From Microvirga zambiensis WSM3693 (GTDB lineage: Bacteria; Pseudomonadota; Alphaproteobacteria; Rhizobiales; Beijerinckiaceae), in assembly GCF_016735695.1 (NCBI RefSeq), contig NZ_JAERQD010000041.1, positions 1 to 59,535 of the forward strand: DNA of 59,535 nucleotides, in the 5' to 3' direction. Every line of letters begins with the position of its first letter. Position 1 is the first letter of the stretch. Below, piece after piece: positions 15,464 to 24,137 of this stretch. The notes beneath the pieces are model-generated. The model did not search any database and was not told the origin of the DNA. It saw nothing but the letters and a program-made list of their open reading frames with translations. Position numbers and translations under genes: made by a program.

Positions 15464-18400
15464 ATGGTTATGGCGGTTTATTGGGGTACTTCGGGCTCGG
15501 ATACTTACAGCGGCACTTCGGAGGCGGATACGATCTATGGCTATCCGGAGGCGCTAGCGCCCAGTTCGGTGATTGCCTCTGGTCTTTACCGGCCACTTTT
15601 CGCGACGGCGCCGACGGGTGATACGGATCGGCTGTTCGTGGTGTCCCAGGGCGGAACGATCAAGATCCACGACCTGAACGATCCACAAGCCACCCCTAAA
15701 ACGTTTCTCGACATCAGCAGCAAGGTCAACAACAACACCGAAGCTGGGCTTCTCGGATTCACCTTCCATCCGGACTTCGCCACGAACGGCAAATGCTACG
15801 TCAATTACACGACGCCCGATCAGCCCGACGGCTCAGGGCGGAAGCAGGCCATTGTCGAGTACACCTTCGATCCTACAGACCTGAGCAAGGCTCCGACGGA
15901 AAAGACGATCATGGTGATCGACTATCCGCAGCAGAATACGCATCACCGTGCGGGCTGGCTCGGATTCGGTCCGGACAGCATGCTCTACATTGCAACCGGT
16001 GAAGATACGGTCGCGACCAACGCGCAAACAGTCGTGAACGCCAATGGCACAATCAACCATCTCGGCAAGATGCTCCGCATCGACGTCAGCGGAGATGGCT
16101 TCCCAGCCGACGAGGATCGCAACTACAGAATTCCCACCGACAATCCCACTGAGTTTGCCAATATCGTGGGTGAGCTCCCTCAGCCTTCTGAAATCTGGGC
16201 GGTTGGCTTACGCAATCCTTGGCGTGCAAGCTTCGGCCCAGATGGCACGCTTTATGTCGCCGATGTCGGTCAGAACACCTACGAAGAAATTAATATCGTC
16301 AAAGCCGGCGAAAACTATGGTTGGCGTCCGACAGCCGTTGGCGATGGCCCACAGAACATTCCGGGCTATACGGACCCATATCATTACTATGGCCGTGATG
16401 TCGGCGGCTCTGTGACCGGAGGGTATTTCTATTCGGGCCAAGGATCACTGAATGGGAAGTACATCTTCGGCGACTTTAACGTCGGCAAAATCTTCGCCAT
16501 GGATGTCAGCGGAACCTCTCCCGATGTCGACGACGTCACTAATCTTTTCCGGGATCAGAACGGCATCCCCCTTCAGTTCGGGCACTTGTCGTCCTTCGGC
16601 CTCGATGGTCAGGGGAGACTCTATGCTATCAGCTATGCCGACAATAGCTGGGGCAACGATACCGGCCGCATCTTCCGCCTGAGCGACAACACGCCAGTCC
16701 CGGACGAGGGTGACACTCTGAACGGCGCCGAAGGCAACGACACCATCTACGGTGGCGGCGGCAACGACATCATTCGCGGCGGCGACGACGACGACCATAT
16801 CTATGGCGGCACGGGTAACGACATCATGTATGGCGACGCCGGTGCCGACACGCTGGAGGGCGGCGAGGGCGACGACATCTATTATGTCGATTCCGACGAC
16901 ACGATCGCTGGAGAGAGTGCCGCGGACGACGACAACGACTTCGTGGGAGCGTTGGGCTCATTCGTCCTGCAGAGCGGTCAAGAGATCGAGATCCTTCAGG
17001 CCGATGATTCAGAAAGCGAGATATCGCTCGACCTGACCGGCAACGAGTTCGCGCAGAGCCTGATCGGCAATGCAGGCATGAACCGGCTGGACGGCAAGGG
17101 TGGCGCGGATAAGATGGAAGGCTTACGCGGCAACGACACCTATGTGGTGGACAATGCCGGCGACGAAATCATCGAAGCCGCAAACGAAGGCGCCGACACA
17201 GTCGAGTCGACGATCGACTTCAGCCTCTCTGCGAAAGACAGCTACGGCAACCTTGAACACCTGACGCTTCTCGGCACCGCAATGCGTGCAACCGGCAATA
17301 CCGGAGCCAACGTCATCACCGGTAACGACGTGGCGAACGAGCTCGATGGCGCGACGGGACAAGATACGCTCAAGGGCGGCGACGGCAACGATACCTATTT
17401 CGTCTACGGCCATGGCGAGACGATCGAGGAGTTCAGCGGCAAGGGGACGGACACGGTCGTCATTCGCGGATCGTCCTTCATGCTTGCGGACAATGTCGAT
17501 ATCGAGATCCTGAGGGCCGATGGAACCAGGGAAGTCACCGATATCATCGGCAACAACCTGGCCAACAGGATCTATGGCAACAGCGGTGCCAATCGGATCG
17601 ACGGCGGTGGCGGCAATGACGAGGTTGTCTTCACCGGGAACCGTTCAGACTACACGATCGAGCGCAGGGAGGACGGCTCGTTCATCCTTCAGGACAACCG
17701 CGGCACCGGCGGTGATGGGGCCGACACCATCTTCAACGTGGAGATCTTCACATTCAATGACGGCTCCGTCACGGCAGGGAACCTGACTAACCCGGCGCCC
17801 ACGGGGATCCTCATCGACACCGATGTCGTGGACGAGAACAGCGCGGCCGGCAAGGCCGTTGGAACGTTCACCGCCGAGGATATGGAGGGTGATACGCATG
17901 TCTTCGCGCTCACCGACGATGCCGGCGGGCGCTTCACCATCGATACCGCGACCGGCGCGCTCAAGGTCGCGGACGGCGTCCGTCTCGACTATGAACAGGC
18001 AACATCGCACAGCATCACCGTGAGAGTGACCGATGGCGCCGGAGCGTCGATCTCGAGGACGCTCGCCATCACCGTTCGCGACGTCCTGAACGAAAGCGCC
18101 ACCGGCAGCACCAATGGCGACCGGATCCTCGGCGGGAACGGGCTCGACACCTTCTCCGGTGGTGCCGGCGACGACACGCTCGATGGTTCTACGGGCCACG
18201 ACCTGCTGAATGGCGATGCCGGCAACGACTCCCTCATCGGCGGCGTGGGCAACGATGTGCTGAATGGCGGGGCGGACAATGACACGCTGAACGGCGATGC
18301 AGACAACGACACGCTGAACGGCGACGCCGGCAACGACTTCCTGTTCGGTGGCGCCGGCAACGACCTTCTCAGCGCCGGCGACGGCAACGACCGGATCATC

Positions 18401-18751
18401 GGTGGCCTCGGCAAGGACACGCTGACCGGCGGCAAGGGCAAGGATGTGTTCGTCTTCGACGACAAGGAGACCGGCTCGTCGAAGAGCAAGGCGGATTATA
18501 TCACCGACTTCAAGGGCAAGGAGGGCGACCGGATCGACCTCAAGCTGGTCGATGCCGACAGCAGGAAGAAGGGCGACCAGAAGTTTTCCTTCATCGGCGA
18601 TAAGGCCTTCACCAAGGCCGGTCAGGTGCGCGTCGAGAAGACGAAGAAGGAAACCTTCGTCTACCTCAACACCGACAGCGACAAGGCGGCCGAGGCCGTG
18701 ATCAAGCTGAAGGGCTCCATCGATCTCAGCAAGGGATGGTTCGTGCTGTAA
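15464..18751 (+). CDS. Glucose/sorbosone dehydrogenase-like beta-propeller fused to RTX repeats and a cadherin-like domain
   Basis: This 1095-aa protein has at least four parts. A short N-terminal RTX-like stretch (GSDTYSGTSEADTIYG, residues 11-26) precedes a soluble sugar-dehydrogenase beta-propeller (about 38-405) with HHRAGWLGFGPDSMLYIATG, LRNPWRASFGPDGTLYVADV and GENYGWRPT. RTX calcium-binding nonapeptides follow at about 420-470, with related segments at 520-670. A cadherin-like domain (about 773-870) and a final RTX block (about 880-990) come next, then a C-terminal region ending GSIDLSKGWFVL, typical of type I secretion substrates. There is no Sec signal. The family normally uses PQQ to oxidise aldoses. 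No type I secretion genes are in the window. Confidence 0.88.
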   Translation: MVMAVYWGTSGSDTYSGTSEADTIYGYPEALAPSSVIASGLYRPLFATAPTGDTDRLFVVSQGGTIKIHDLNDPQATPKTFLDISSKVNNNTEAGLLGFTFHPDFATNGKCYVNYTTPDQPDGSGRKQAIVEYTFDPTDLSKAPTEKTIMVIDYPQQNTHHRAGWLGFGPDSMLYIATGEDTVATNAQTVVNANGTINHLGKMLRIDVSGDGFPADEDRNYRIPTDNPTEFANIVGELPQPSEIWAVGLRNPWRASFGPDGTLYVADVGQNTYEEINIVKAGENYGWRPTAVGDGPQNIPGYTDPYHYYGRDVGGSVTGGYFYSGQGSLNGKYIFGDFNVGKIFAMDVSGTSPDVDDVTNLFRDQNGIPLQFGHLSSFGLDGQGRLYAISYADNSWGNDTGRIFRLSDNTPVPDEGDTLNGAEGNDTIYGGGGNDIIRGGDDDDHIYGGTGNDIMYGDAGADTLEGGEGDDIYYVDSDDTIAGESAADDDNDFVGALGSFVLQSGQEIEILQADDSESEISLDLTGNEFAQSLIGNAGMNRLDGKGGADKMEGLRGNDTYVVDNAGDEIIEAANEGADTVESTIDFSLSAKDSYGNLEHLTLLGTAMRATGNTGANVITGNDVANELDGATGQDTLKGGDGNDTYFVYGHGETIEEFSGKGTDTVVIRGSSFMLADNVDIEILRADGTREVTDIIGNNLANRIYGNSGANRIDGGGGNDEVVFTGNRSDYTIERREDGSFILQDNRGTGGDGADTIFNVEIFTFNDGSVTAGNLTNPAPTGILIDTDVVDENSAAGKAVGTFTAEDMEGDTHVFALTDDAGGRFTIDTATGALKVADGVRLDYEQATSHSITVRVTDGAGASISRTLAITVRDVLNESATGSTNGDRILGGNGLDTFSGGAGDDTLDGSTGHDLLNGDAGNDSLIGGVGNDVLNGGADNDTLNGDADNDTLNGDAGNDFLFGGAGNDLLSAGDGNDRIIGGLGKDTLTGGKGKDVFVFDDKETGSSKSKADYITDFKGKEGDRIDLKLVDADSRKKGDQKFSFIGDKAFTKAGQVRVEKTKKETFVYLNTDSDKAAEAVIKLKGSIDLSKGWFVL

Positions 18752-18786
18752 GGCTGTCACACATCTCTTGCGCGATCCCAGAGCTG

Positions 18787-18871
18787 TTTCCACTTGCGTG
18801 GAATCAGCTCTCTTGCGTGCATTGCCGCATTTTTTGAAGGCGAACCGGATCCACTTCGCCGAAAAATGCTC
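18787..18871. repeat. Dispersed repeat family A, copy 3
   Basis: This copy is closely similar to 8258-8344 across its whole length. The right half pairs GGCGAA with TTCGCC and GCATTTTT with AAAAATGC around CCGGATCCAC. It lies between the two plus-strand genes for the RTX fusion and the MaoC protein. Confidence 0.8.
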
Positions 18872-18900
18872 CAGGATCGCGCAGATCACGAATGCCGCGA

Positions 18901-18923
18901 CGGGCCTCCCACCGGGAGGCCCG
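18901..18923 (+). terminator. Probable terminator before the MaoC gene
   Basis: CGGGCCTCCC (18901-18910) pairs with GGGAGGCCCG (18914-18923), followed by the weakly T-rich TTGTGTT. It probably ends transcription of the RTX gene. Confidence 0.6.
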
Positions 18924-18950
18924 TTGTGTTAGGGCACATCCCAACAGGGG

Positions 18951-19964
18951 ATGCCTATGCGCACGTTCGAAGATTTTCCGGCCGGCCTCGCCCAGACTCT
19001 CGGGCCCCTCACGGTCTCGAAGGACGACATCGTCGCCTTCGCGCGGGAATACGACGCCCAGCCCTTCCATGTGGACGAGATCGCCGCCAGGGACAGCTTC
19101 ATCGGCACCCTGATCGCGTCAGGATGGCATTCCTGCAGCCTCAACATGCGCCTCGTCGCCGACGGACTGCTGCTCGATTCCTCCGCCATGGGCGCGCCGG
19201 GAATCGAGGAGGTGAAATGGGTGAAGCCCGTCAGGCCGGGCGACACCCTGCGCTCGCAGATGACGGTGCTGGACAGCAGGATCTCCAAGAGCAAGCCTTC
19301 GCTCGGCCTCGTGCGCTTCCATTTCGACATGCTCAACCAGGCCGACGAGAAGGTGCTCGGCCAGACCAACTGGGTGATGTTCGCAACCCGGGATGCCGAG
19401 CCCTTCTCGGACGTGAGCCGCAATGCGCTCGCCGCCGCGAAAGCGCCTCCCGGAACCACCCCCAGGCGGGAGATCCCGCCGGTCTCGGCCAATCCCTATT
19501 TCGAGGACCTCGTCCTCGGCGAGACCGAAGAACTCGGCTCCTACACGTTCACGGCGGACGACATCATCGGCTTTGCCCGGCAGTTCGATCCGCAGCGATT
19601 CCATGTGGACGCGGAAGCCGCCAAGGGCAGCCTGTTCGGCGCCCTCTGCGCCTCCGGCTGGCATACTGCAAGCGTCTGGATGAAGCGGATGGTGGGCTAC
19701 CGCGAGCGCACCCGCGCCGATGCCCTTGCCCGCGGCGAACGGCCCGCCCGGCTCGGCCCCTCCCCCGGCTTCTCCAACCTGAAATGGGTGAAGCCCGTCT
19801 ATGCGGGCGACACGATCGCCTACCGCTCGACCGTCACCGCCAAGCGCGCCTCCGCCTCCCGCCCCGGCTGGGGCCTGGTGTTCCACCACAACACCGGCAC
19901 GAACCAGCACGGCGAGGAGGTTTTTGCGTTCGACGGAATGGTATTCTGGGAAAGGCGGGGGTGA
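18951..19964 (+). CDS. Double MaoC (hot-dog) domain hydratase/dehydratase family protein
   Basis: The 337-aa product contains two tandem MaoC-like hot-dog domains. Each has the hydratase pattern: first FAREYDAQPFHVDEIAA (about 28-44) with ASGWHSCSLNMRL, then FARQFDPQRFHVDAEAA (about 207-223) with ASGWHTASVWMKR. Both carry KWVKPV-x-GDT. The Asp/His dyad of R-specific enoyl-CoA hydratases appears as FD/YD and H in both halves. MaoC enzymes hydrate enoyl-CoA or related acyl-CoAs; the substrate here is unknown. The internal similarity suggests an ancient duplication. ATG follows CAACAGGGG. Confidence 0.9.
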   Translation: MPMRTFEDFPAGLAQTLGPLTVSKDDIVAFAREYDAQPFHVDEIAARDSFIGTLIASGWHSCSLNMRLVADGLLLDSSAMGAPGIEEVKWVKPVRPGDTLRSQMTVLDSRISKSKPSLGLVRFHFDMLNQADEKVLGQTNWVMFATRDAEPFSDVSRNALAAAKAPPGTTPRREIPPVSANPYFEDLVLGETEELGSYTFTADDIIGFARQFDPQRFHVDAEAAKGSLFGALCASGWHTASVWMKRMVGYRERTRADALARGERPARLGPSPGFSNLKWVKPVYAGDTIAYRSTVTAKRASASRPGWGLVFHHNTGTNQHGEEVFAFDGMVFWERRG

Positions 19965-19966
19965 GT

Positions 19967-20165
19967 TCTTCTCCGTCCCCCTTGTGGGGAGGAATCAAGG
20001 GTGAGGGTGTATGCGATCACCGTTGAAGGTATGGCGCGGGTTCATCTCTCCTTGAGGGAGAGGTCGGACCTTTAGGTCCGGGTGAGGGGTTACGCCCTGT
20101 CCGGAGAAACCTGTGCCCCCTCACCCTCGCTGCGCTCGACCTCTCCCCACCGGGGAGAGGTGATG
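19967..20165. repeat. Intergenic repeat cluster with GGTGAGGG/CTCTCC modules
   Basis: At least three modules built on CTCTCC-GGGAGAGG hairpins and GGGTGAGGG occur here. One at about 20046-20088 is direct and one at about 20115-20162 is inverted, with a degenerate piece at 19970-20008. Modules of this type are common in Hyphomicrobiales intergenic DNA. No ORF is convincing in this 287-base convergent gap. Confidence 0.6.
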
Positions 20166-20251
20166 CCTGCGGCAGCCTCGGTGTTGACCCGGAGAAGTGG
20201 CGCCGGCGCCCCACCTCCAGCTCCTCCCCACTGCAGTCGGGCAACGCCCGA

Positions 20252-20797
20252 TCAATGCCCCTCGAAGCTCACGAGGCTGCGCACATCGACGCCGAGATCG
20301 CGCAGTTTTTGCGCGCCGCCGAGGTCGGGCAGGTCGATGATGAAGCAGGCGGCGACGATGTTGGCTCCGATCTGCCGCAGGAGCTGGGTCGCCGCCACCG
20401 CCGTGCCGCCGGTGGCGATGAGGTCGTCCACCAGGATCACCCGCTCGCCCTGGCCGATGGCATCCGTGTGGATTTCCATCTCGTCGACGCCGTATTCCAG
20501 CGAATAGGCGATGCGCACCGTCTCATGGGGCAGCTTGCCCTTCTTGCGGATCGGCACGAAGCCTGCGGAGAGCTGGTGCGCCACCGCCCCGCCGAGGATG
20601 AAACCCCGCGCCTCGATTCCCGCCACCTTGTCGACGCGTCCGCCGGCGAAGGGGTGGACGAGTTCGTCCACCGCCCGCCGGAACGCCCGCGCGTCGCCCA
20701 GAAGGGTCGTGATGTCCCGGAACACGATGCCGGGCTTCGGATAATCCGGGATCGAGCGGATCGCATCCTTCAGGTCGGTGATGAGACGCTGGTCCAT
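20252..20797 (-). CDS. apt: Adenine phosphoribosyltransferase
   Basis: The 181-aa enzyme salvages adenine with PRPP to give AMP. It shows IRSIPDYPKPGIVFRDITTL near the N-terminus, the ARGFILGGAVAHQL segment and the PRPP-binding loop VILVDDLIATGGTAVAA (about residues 118-134). I use the ATG at 20797 (MDQRLITDLKDAIRS), which matches the family start; two further in-frame starts lie upstream. mtnP lies nearby on the same strand and releases adenine from methylthioadenosine, a functional link. Confidence 0.96.
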   Translation of the reverse strand: MDQRLITDLKDAIRSIPDYPKPGIVFRDITTLLGDARAFRRAVDELVHPFAGGRVDKVAGIEARGFILGGAVAHQLSAGFVPIRKKGKLPHETVRIAYSLEYGVDEMEIHTDAIGQGERVILVDDLIATGGTAVAATQLLRQIGANIVAACFIIDLPDLGGAQKLRDLGVDVRSLVSFEGH

Positions 20798-20848
20798 GCT
20801 TAAGCCTGCCATAGGTGAAAAGGTTGATGTGATCCGAGGAGCCGTGCC

Positions 20849-21040
20849 ATGGCCGAACAACCCGCCCGAACCGTTCTCAGCGACATCGACATCCCCTTTG
20901 GAAGCCTAGTTCTGTTCTTCGTCAAGGCTTCGCTCGCCGTGATCCCGGCCGCCATCATCGTCAGCTTCATCCTGGCCGTCATCGGCTGGATCTTCCGCGC
21001 GATCTTCGGCTTTGGCCGCATGACCTGGATGATGACTTAG
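20849..21040 (+). CDS. Small membrane protein, 63 aa
   Basis: The 63-aa product starts MAEQPARTVLSDIDIPFGSL and has one long hydrophobic segment (about 20-52, with LVLFFVKASLAVIPAAIIVS and FILAVIGWIFRAIFGFG). This fits one or two membrane spans. GAGGAGCC precedes the ATG. Short proteins of this kind are frequently annotated in Methylobacteriaceae, but I can assign no function. It is divergent from apt and convergent with mtnP. Confidence 0.7.
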   Translation: MAEQPARTVLSDIDIPFGSLVLFFVKASLAVIPAAIIVSFILAVIGWIFRAIFGFGRMTWMMT

Positions 21041-21046
21041 GCTTCC

Positions 21047-21922
21047 TCAGGGCTCGAGCACCCGCCCCGCCACCGCATCGAGCTTTTTCAAAAGCTCCGG
21101 ATCGCGGGCGGAGGGCGCGGTCATGATGGCCCCTTCGAGCGCCCGGTCCGAGCCCACGGGGCACGGCTCGTGCTCGGCCGGGAAGTCCTTTGCGACACGC
21201 GCGACCAGGCGCGCGACCGTGACGGCGTTCTGGTGCGCGACCGCGACGACGGAGGCCACGTCTACGTTGTCGTGCTCCGGGTGCCAGCAATCGTAATCCG
21301 TGACCATGGCGATGGTGGCATAGGTGATCTCGGCCTCGCGGGCGAGCTTGGCCTCCGGCATGGCCGTCATGCCGATCACGTCGTAGCCGAGTTTCTTGTA
21401 GGTCATCGACTCGGCATAGGTCGAGAATTGCGGGCCCTCCATGCAGACCAGCGTGCCGCCGAGGGTGAACGGGATATGTTCGGCGACGGCCGCATCAGCA
21501 ATGCGCTGGCGCAGCAGCGGCCCGACCGGATGGGCCATCGGCACATGCGCCACGCAGCCCTTGCCGAAGAACGAGCTCTCGCGCCTGTGGGTGCGGTCCA
21601 CATACTGGTCCACCAGCACGAAGAAGCCGGGATAATACTCGTCCCGGAACGAGCCGCAGGCCGAGACGGAGATCAGGTCGGTCACGCCAGCCCGCTTCAT
21701 CACGTCGATATTGGCGCGGTAATTGATGTCGGACGGCGACAGGCGGTGCCCGCGTCCATGACGTGGCATGAAGGCGATGGTCGTTTCGCCGATGCGGCCG
21801 ATCCGGAGAGCGTCGGAAGGCTCGCCCCAGGGCGATTCGATGCGCTCCTCGCGCATGTCCTCGAGCCCGGGGAGGTCATAGACGCCCGATCCGCCGATGA
21901 TTCCTAGAACCGCCTTCGTCAT
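21047..21922 (-). CDS. mtnP: S-methyl-5'-thioadenosine phosphorylase
   Basis: The 291-aa enzyme splits methylthioadenosine with phosphate into adenine and 5-methylthioribose-1-phosphate. It opens with LGIIGGSGVYDLPGLED and contains the PNP-family blocks RHGRGHRLSPSDINYRAN, VSACGSFRD, MEGPQFSTYAES, VIGMTAMPEAKLARE and the purine-site segment DYDCW. No other methionine-salvage gene is in the window. Adenine product would feed apt, whose gene lies 0.25 kb downstream on the same strand. Confidence 0.95.
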   Translation of the reverse strand: MTKAVLGIIGGSGVYDLPGLEDMREERIESPWGEPSDALRIGRIGETTIAFMPRHGRGHRLSPSDINYRANIDVMKRAGVTDLISVSACGSFRDEYYPGFFVLVDQYVDRTHRRESSFFGKGCVAHVPMAHPVGPLLRQRIADAAVAEHIPFTLGGTLVCMEGPQFSTYAESMTYKKLGYDVIGMTAMPEAKLAREAEITYATIAMVTDYDCWHPEHDNVDVASVVAVAHQNAVTVARLVARVAKDFPAEHEPCPVGSDRALEGAIMTAPSARDPELLKKLDAVAGRVLEP

Positions 21923-22068
21923 TGTCGCCCTCGCCTGTCTGGAGCCGCCCGGCCTTCATAGCCGAGGGCGGGCCACACCCCAAGCCCACCGCGAAAAGAT
22001 GTGGCCGGTTCGCAGACGCGCCTCATATAGAAAGGCTCGACCGTCATCGGTGAAAAGGCAGATCGTCC

Positions 22069-22569
22069 ATGACCCAGGCCAAGCGCCCCTCCTTCATCCG
22101 GCACTACGAGGAACTCCAGAGCGACGGCACCGCGGTCTTTCGCGGCTCGAAGGAGTTGCGGAGCATCAACTCGGCCTTCTCCGAGGCCCTCGGCCTGACG
22201 AAGCTCGGCATCCACCACGAATTGCTGCCGCCGGGCCGGCGCACCTCTTATCCGCATGCGGAGAGCTCGGAGGAGGAATTCGTCTACGTGATCGAAGGCA
22301 CGCCCGATGCATGGATCGACGGCGAGCTTTTTCGCCTCCGCCCAGGCGATGCGGTCGGCTTCCCGGCCGGGACCGGGATCGCGCACAGCTTCCTCAACAA
22401 TACCAATGAGACCGTCCGGCTCCTGGTGGTCGGCGAGGCGAACAAGGACGAGAACCGGATCGTCTATCCGGTCAATCCGGAACTGCGCGCCCACCGCACC
22501 GATTGGTGGGACGACGCGCCGGTGCGTTCCCTCGGGCCCCATGACGGCAAGCCGCGCCGGCCGGGCTGA
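22069..22569 (+). CDS. Cupin domain-containing protein
   Basis: The 166-aa product has a single cupin barrel at about 40-130. Motif 1 is degenerate around HHELLPPGRRTSYPHAESSEEEFVYVIEG, whose H and E residues are the likely metal ligands. Motif 2 reads LRPGDAVGFPAGTGIAHSFLN. Small single-cupin proteins range from isomerases to dioxygenases, so the reaction cannot be given. The stop codon abuts the stop of the convergent 2H phosphoesterase gene with no intervening base. Confidence 0.85.
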   Translation: MTQAKRPSFIRHYEELQSDGTAVFRGSKELRSINSAFSEALGLTKLGIHHELLPPGRRTSYPHAESSEEEFVYVIEGTPDAWIDGELFRLRPGDAVGFPAGTGIAHSFLNNTNETVRLLVVGEANKDENRIVYPVNPELRAHRTDWWDDAPVRSLGPHDGKPRRPG

Positions 22570-23178
22570 TCAGCCAAGCTGGAACGAGGCGAGTTCGTCG
22601 GTCACGAGGCAGGGAAAGACGGTCTCGCGGACGAGCCTGATCCGTGAAACGGGCGCTACGATGGACAGGGGTTGGGTCTCGACACGCTCGACCACCTCGT
22701 CGGGAATGGATCCTTTCGTCCGATAGCGCGCCAGGGTCGAATGGATCAGGTCGTAGACGATCGGCTTCTGGCCCGGCGGTGGGGGAATCTCGCGGAGGAT
22801 CCTTTCACGGATCGCTGCGATCAGGCCGCTATCCTCGGCCGCCGTCGCAATGATGGCGGTATTGGTTACCTTGATCCCGGAGAAACGCAGGTCGAGGGCC
22901 CGATGACCGGTGCAGAGCTCCTCCAGGATGGTCCGGATCCGAGGCGCTATCTGCCGCCAATAGGCGTCCTTGTCATAGTCTCCCCACACGGTCATCAGCG
23001 GATAGATGGTCACGTGCAGCCCATGCTTGGGCCCGACATGCAGGGGTTCCGGCCAGAGCGCGGTAAAAGCCCGCTGCACCTCCGCGAAGGCCTCACGGGT
23101 CTCGGGCTCAAGGCTGGGCTGGACGTGGTAGGCGAGGCAGGGCTGGCCCCAGATGGTGTCGGCGATCGTCTGCAGCAT
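22570..23178 (-). CDS. 2H phosphoesterase superfamily protein
   Basis: The 202-aa product carries the two H-x-T/S motifs that define the 2H superfamily: HVTIYP near residue 54 and HSTLARY near residue 149. The spacing of about 95 residues is normal. Members include RNA 2',3'-cyclic phosphodiesterases and tRNA/RNA repair enzymes. It differs from ThpR in its extra N-terminal segment with AYHVQPSLEPETREAF, and the substrate is unknown. It lies downstream of the bc1 operon terminator and is transcribed separately. Confidence 0.75.
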   Translation of the reverse strand: MLQTIADTIWGQPCLAYHVQPSLEPETREAFAEVQRAFTALWPEPLHVGPKHGLHVTIYPLMTVWGDYDKDAYWRQIAPRIRTILEELCTGHRALDLRFSGIKVTNTAIIATAAEDSGLIAAIRERILREIPPPPGQKPIVYDLIHSTLARYRTKGSIPDEVVERVETQPLSIVAPVSRIRLVRETVFPCLVTDELASFQLG

Positions 23179-23192
23179 GGAATTTCACGCCC

Positions 23193-23220
23193 AAAGAAAA
23201 AGGCCCCGGAGCGGGGCCTT
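23193..23220 (-). terminator. Terminator of the cytochrome bc1 operon
   Basis: Read on the minus strand, AAGGCCCCG and CGGGGCCTT (23200-23208 and 23212-23220) form a nine-bp stem followed by TTTCTTT. It lies 8 bases after the petC stop. Confidence 0.88.
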
Positions 23221-23228
23221 GATCCGTT

Positions 23229-24113
23229 TTAAGGATTGTGGGTCATCGGAGGCGTGGCGTGGCCGTCGACCTCGCCGCCCACCCGGGCCCACACCTTCTT
23301 CTTGGTGAAGTAGAGCAGGCCGGAAAGGACGAGCAGGAACAGCATGACCTGGAAGCCGAGGCGCTTGCGGGCCTCGAGATGCGGCTCCGCGGTCCACATC
23401 AGGAAGGCGGTGACGTCCTTGGCGTATTGCTCGACCGTCTCCGGCACCTGGGGCTGACCGGCCTCGTTCTTCGGATACTCGACCTGGCCGTCGCTGAGCG
23501 GCTTCGGCATCGCGATCACATGACCCGGGAAGTAGTGGTTGTAATGGCCGCCCTGAGGAACCTGGAAGCCCTGAGGGGGCTCCTCGTAGCCGTGAAGCAG
23601 CGCCGTGACGTAGTCCGCGCCGTTCTCGGTATACTGACGGAACACGTCGGTGATGAACCAGGGGAAGCCGCGCTCGTAGGTGCGGGCCTTGGGCATCAGG
23701 GACAGATCCGGCGGAGCCTTGCCGCCATTCGCTGCCGCGGCCGCATTCTCGTTCGGGAAGGGCGACGGGAACCGGTCGGCAGGGCGGCCGGGACGCTCGA
23801 ACATGTCGCCGGCGTCGTTCGGCCCGTCCTGGATCTTGTACTCCGCCGCCAGGGCGCGAACCTGGGCCTCGGAGAATTGCGGGCCGCCGGGCTCCGACAG
23901 GTTGCGGAAGGCGACGTAGCTCAAGCCGTGGCAGGAGGCGCAGACCTCCCGGTAAATCTTGAAGCCACGCTGGAGCTGCGCGCGGTCGAAGGTGCCGAAC
24001 GGGCCCTGGAAGCTCCACTTGAGCTGCGGCGGGACCGGGGTCTCGCCGGCGGCGAAGGCCGGAGCGGCAAGGCCGAGAACGGCGGCTGCGATGAGAAGAG
24101 TACGCTTCATCAT
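23229..24113 (-). CDS. petC: Ubiquinol-cytochrome c reductase cytochrome c1 subunit
   Basis: The 294-aa product is cytochrome c1 of complex III. It has a signal peptide (MMKRTLLIAAAVLGLAAPAF), the heme-binding CASCH box near residue 58 (EVCASCHGLSYVAFRN) and FPNENAAAAANGGKAPPDLS. A downstream MPKPL supplies the likely Met heme ligand, and a single C-terminal membrane anchor (VMLFLLVLSGLLYFTKKKVW, about 254-273) follows. It is a separate gene and not fused to cytochrome b as in Bradyrhizobium. It is third in petA-petB-petC. Confidence 0.96.
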   Translation of the reverse strand: MMKRTLLIAAAVLGLAAPAFAAGETPVPPQLKWSFQGPFGTFDRAQLQRGFKIYREVCASCHGLSYVAFRNLSEPGGPQFSEAQVRALAAEYKIQDGPNDAGDMFERPGRPADRFPSPFPNENAAAAANGGKAPPDLSLMPKARTYERGFPWFITDVFRQYTENGADYVTALLHGYEEPPQGFQVPQGGHYNHYFPGHVIAMPKPLSDGQVEYPKNEAGQPQVPETVEQYAKDVTAFLMWTAEPHLEARKRLGFQVMLFLLVLSGLLYFTKKKVWARVGGEVDGHATPPMTHNP

Positions 24114-24137
24114 TGGTCTGTTTCCTCTACTCTCGCA

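Noticed and set aside
16700..18420. Regularly spaced short repeats considered as a CRISPR array
   Set aside because: They are in-frame 27-base codon repeats for RTX nonapeptides inside a long ORF, with no constant repeat-spacer structure.
17645..18889. A 414-codon frame antisense to the RTX gene
   Set aside because: It mirrors the RTX repeats (monotonous Val/Ala/Gly pattern) and runs into a family A repeat.
22069..23178. Functional link between the cupin and the 2H phosphoesterase genes
   Set aside because: They are convergent with stops touching. This shows compact packing but not co-expression, and their families are unrelated.
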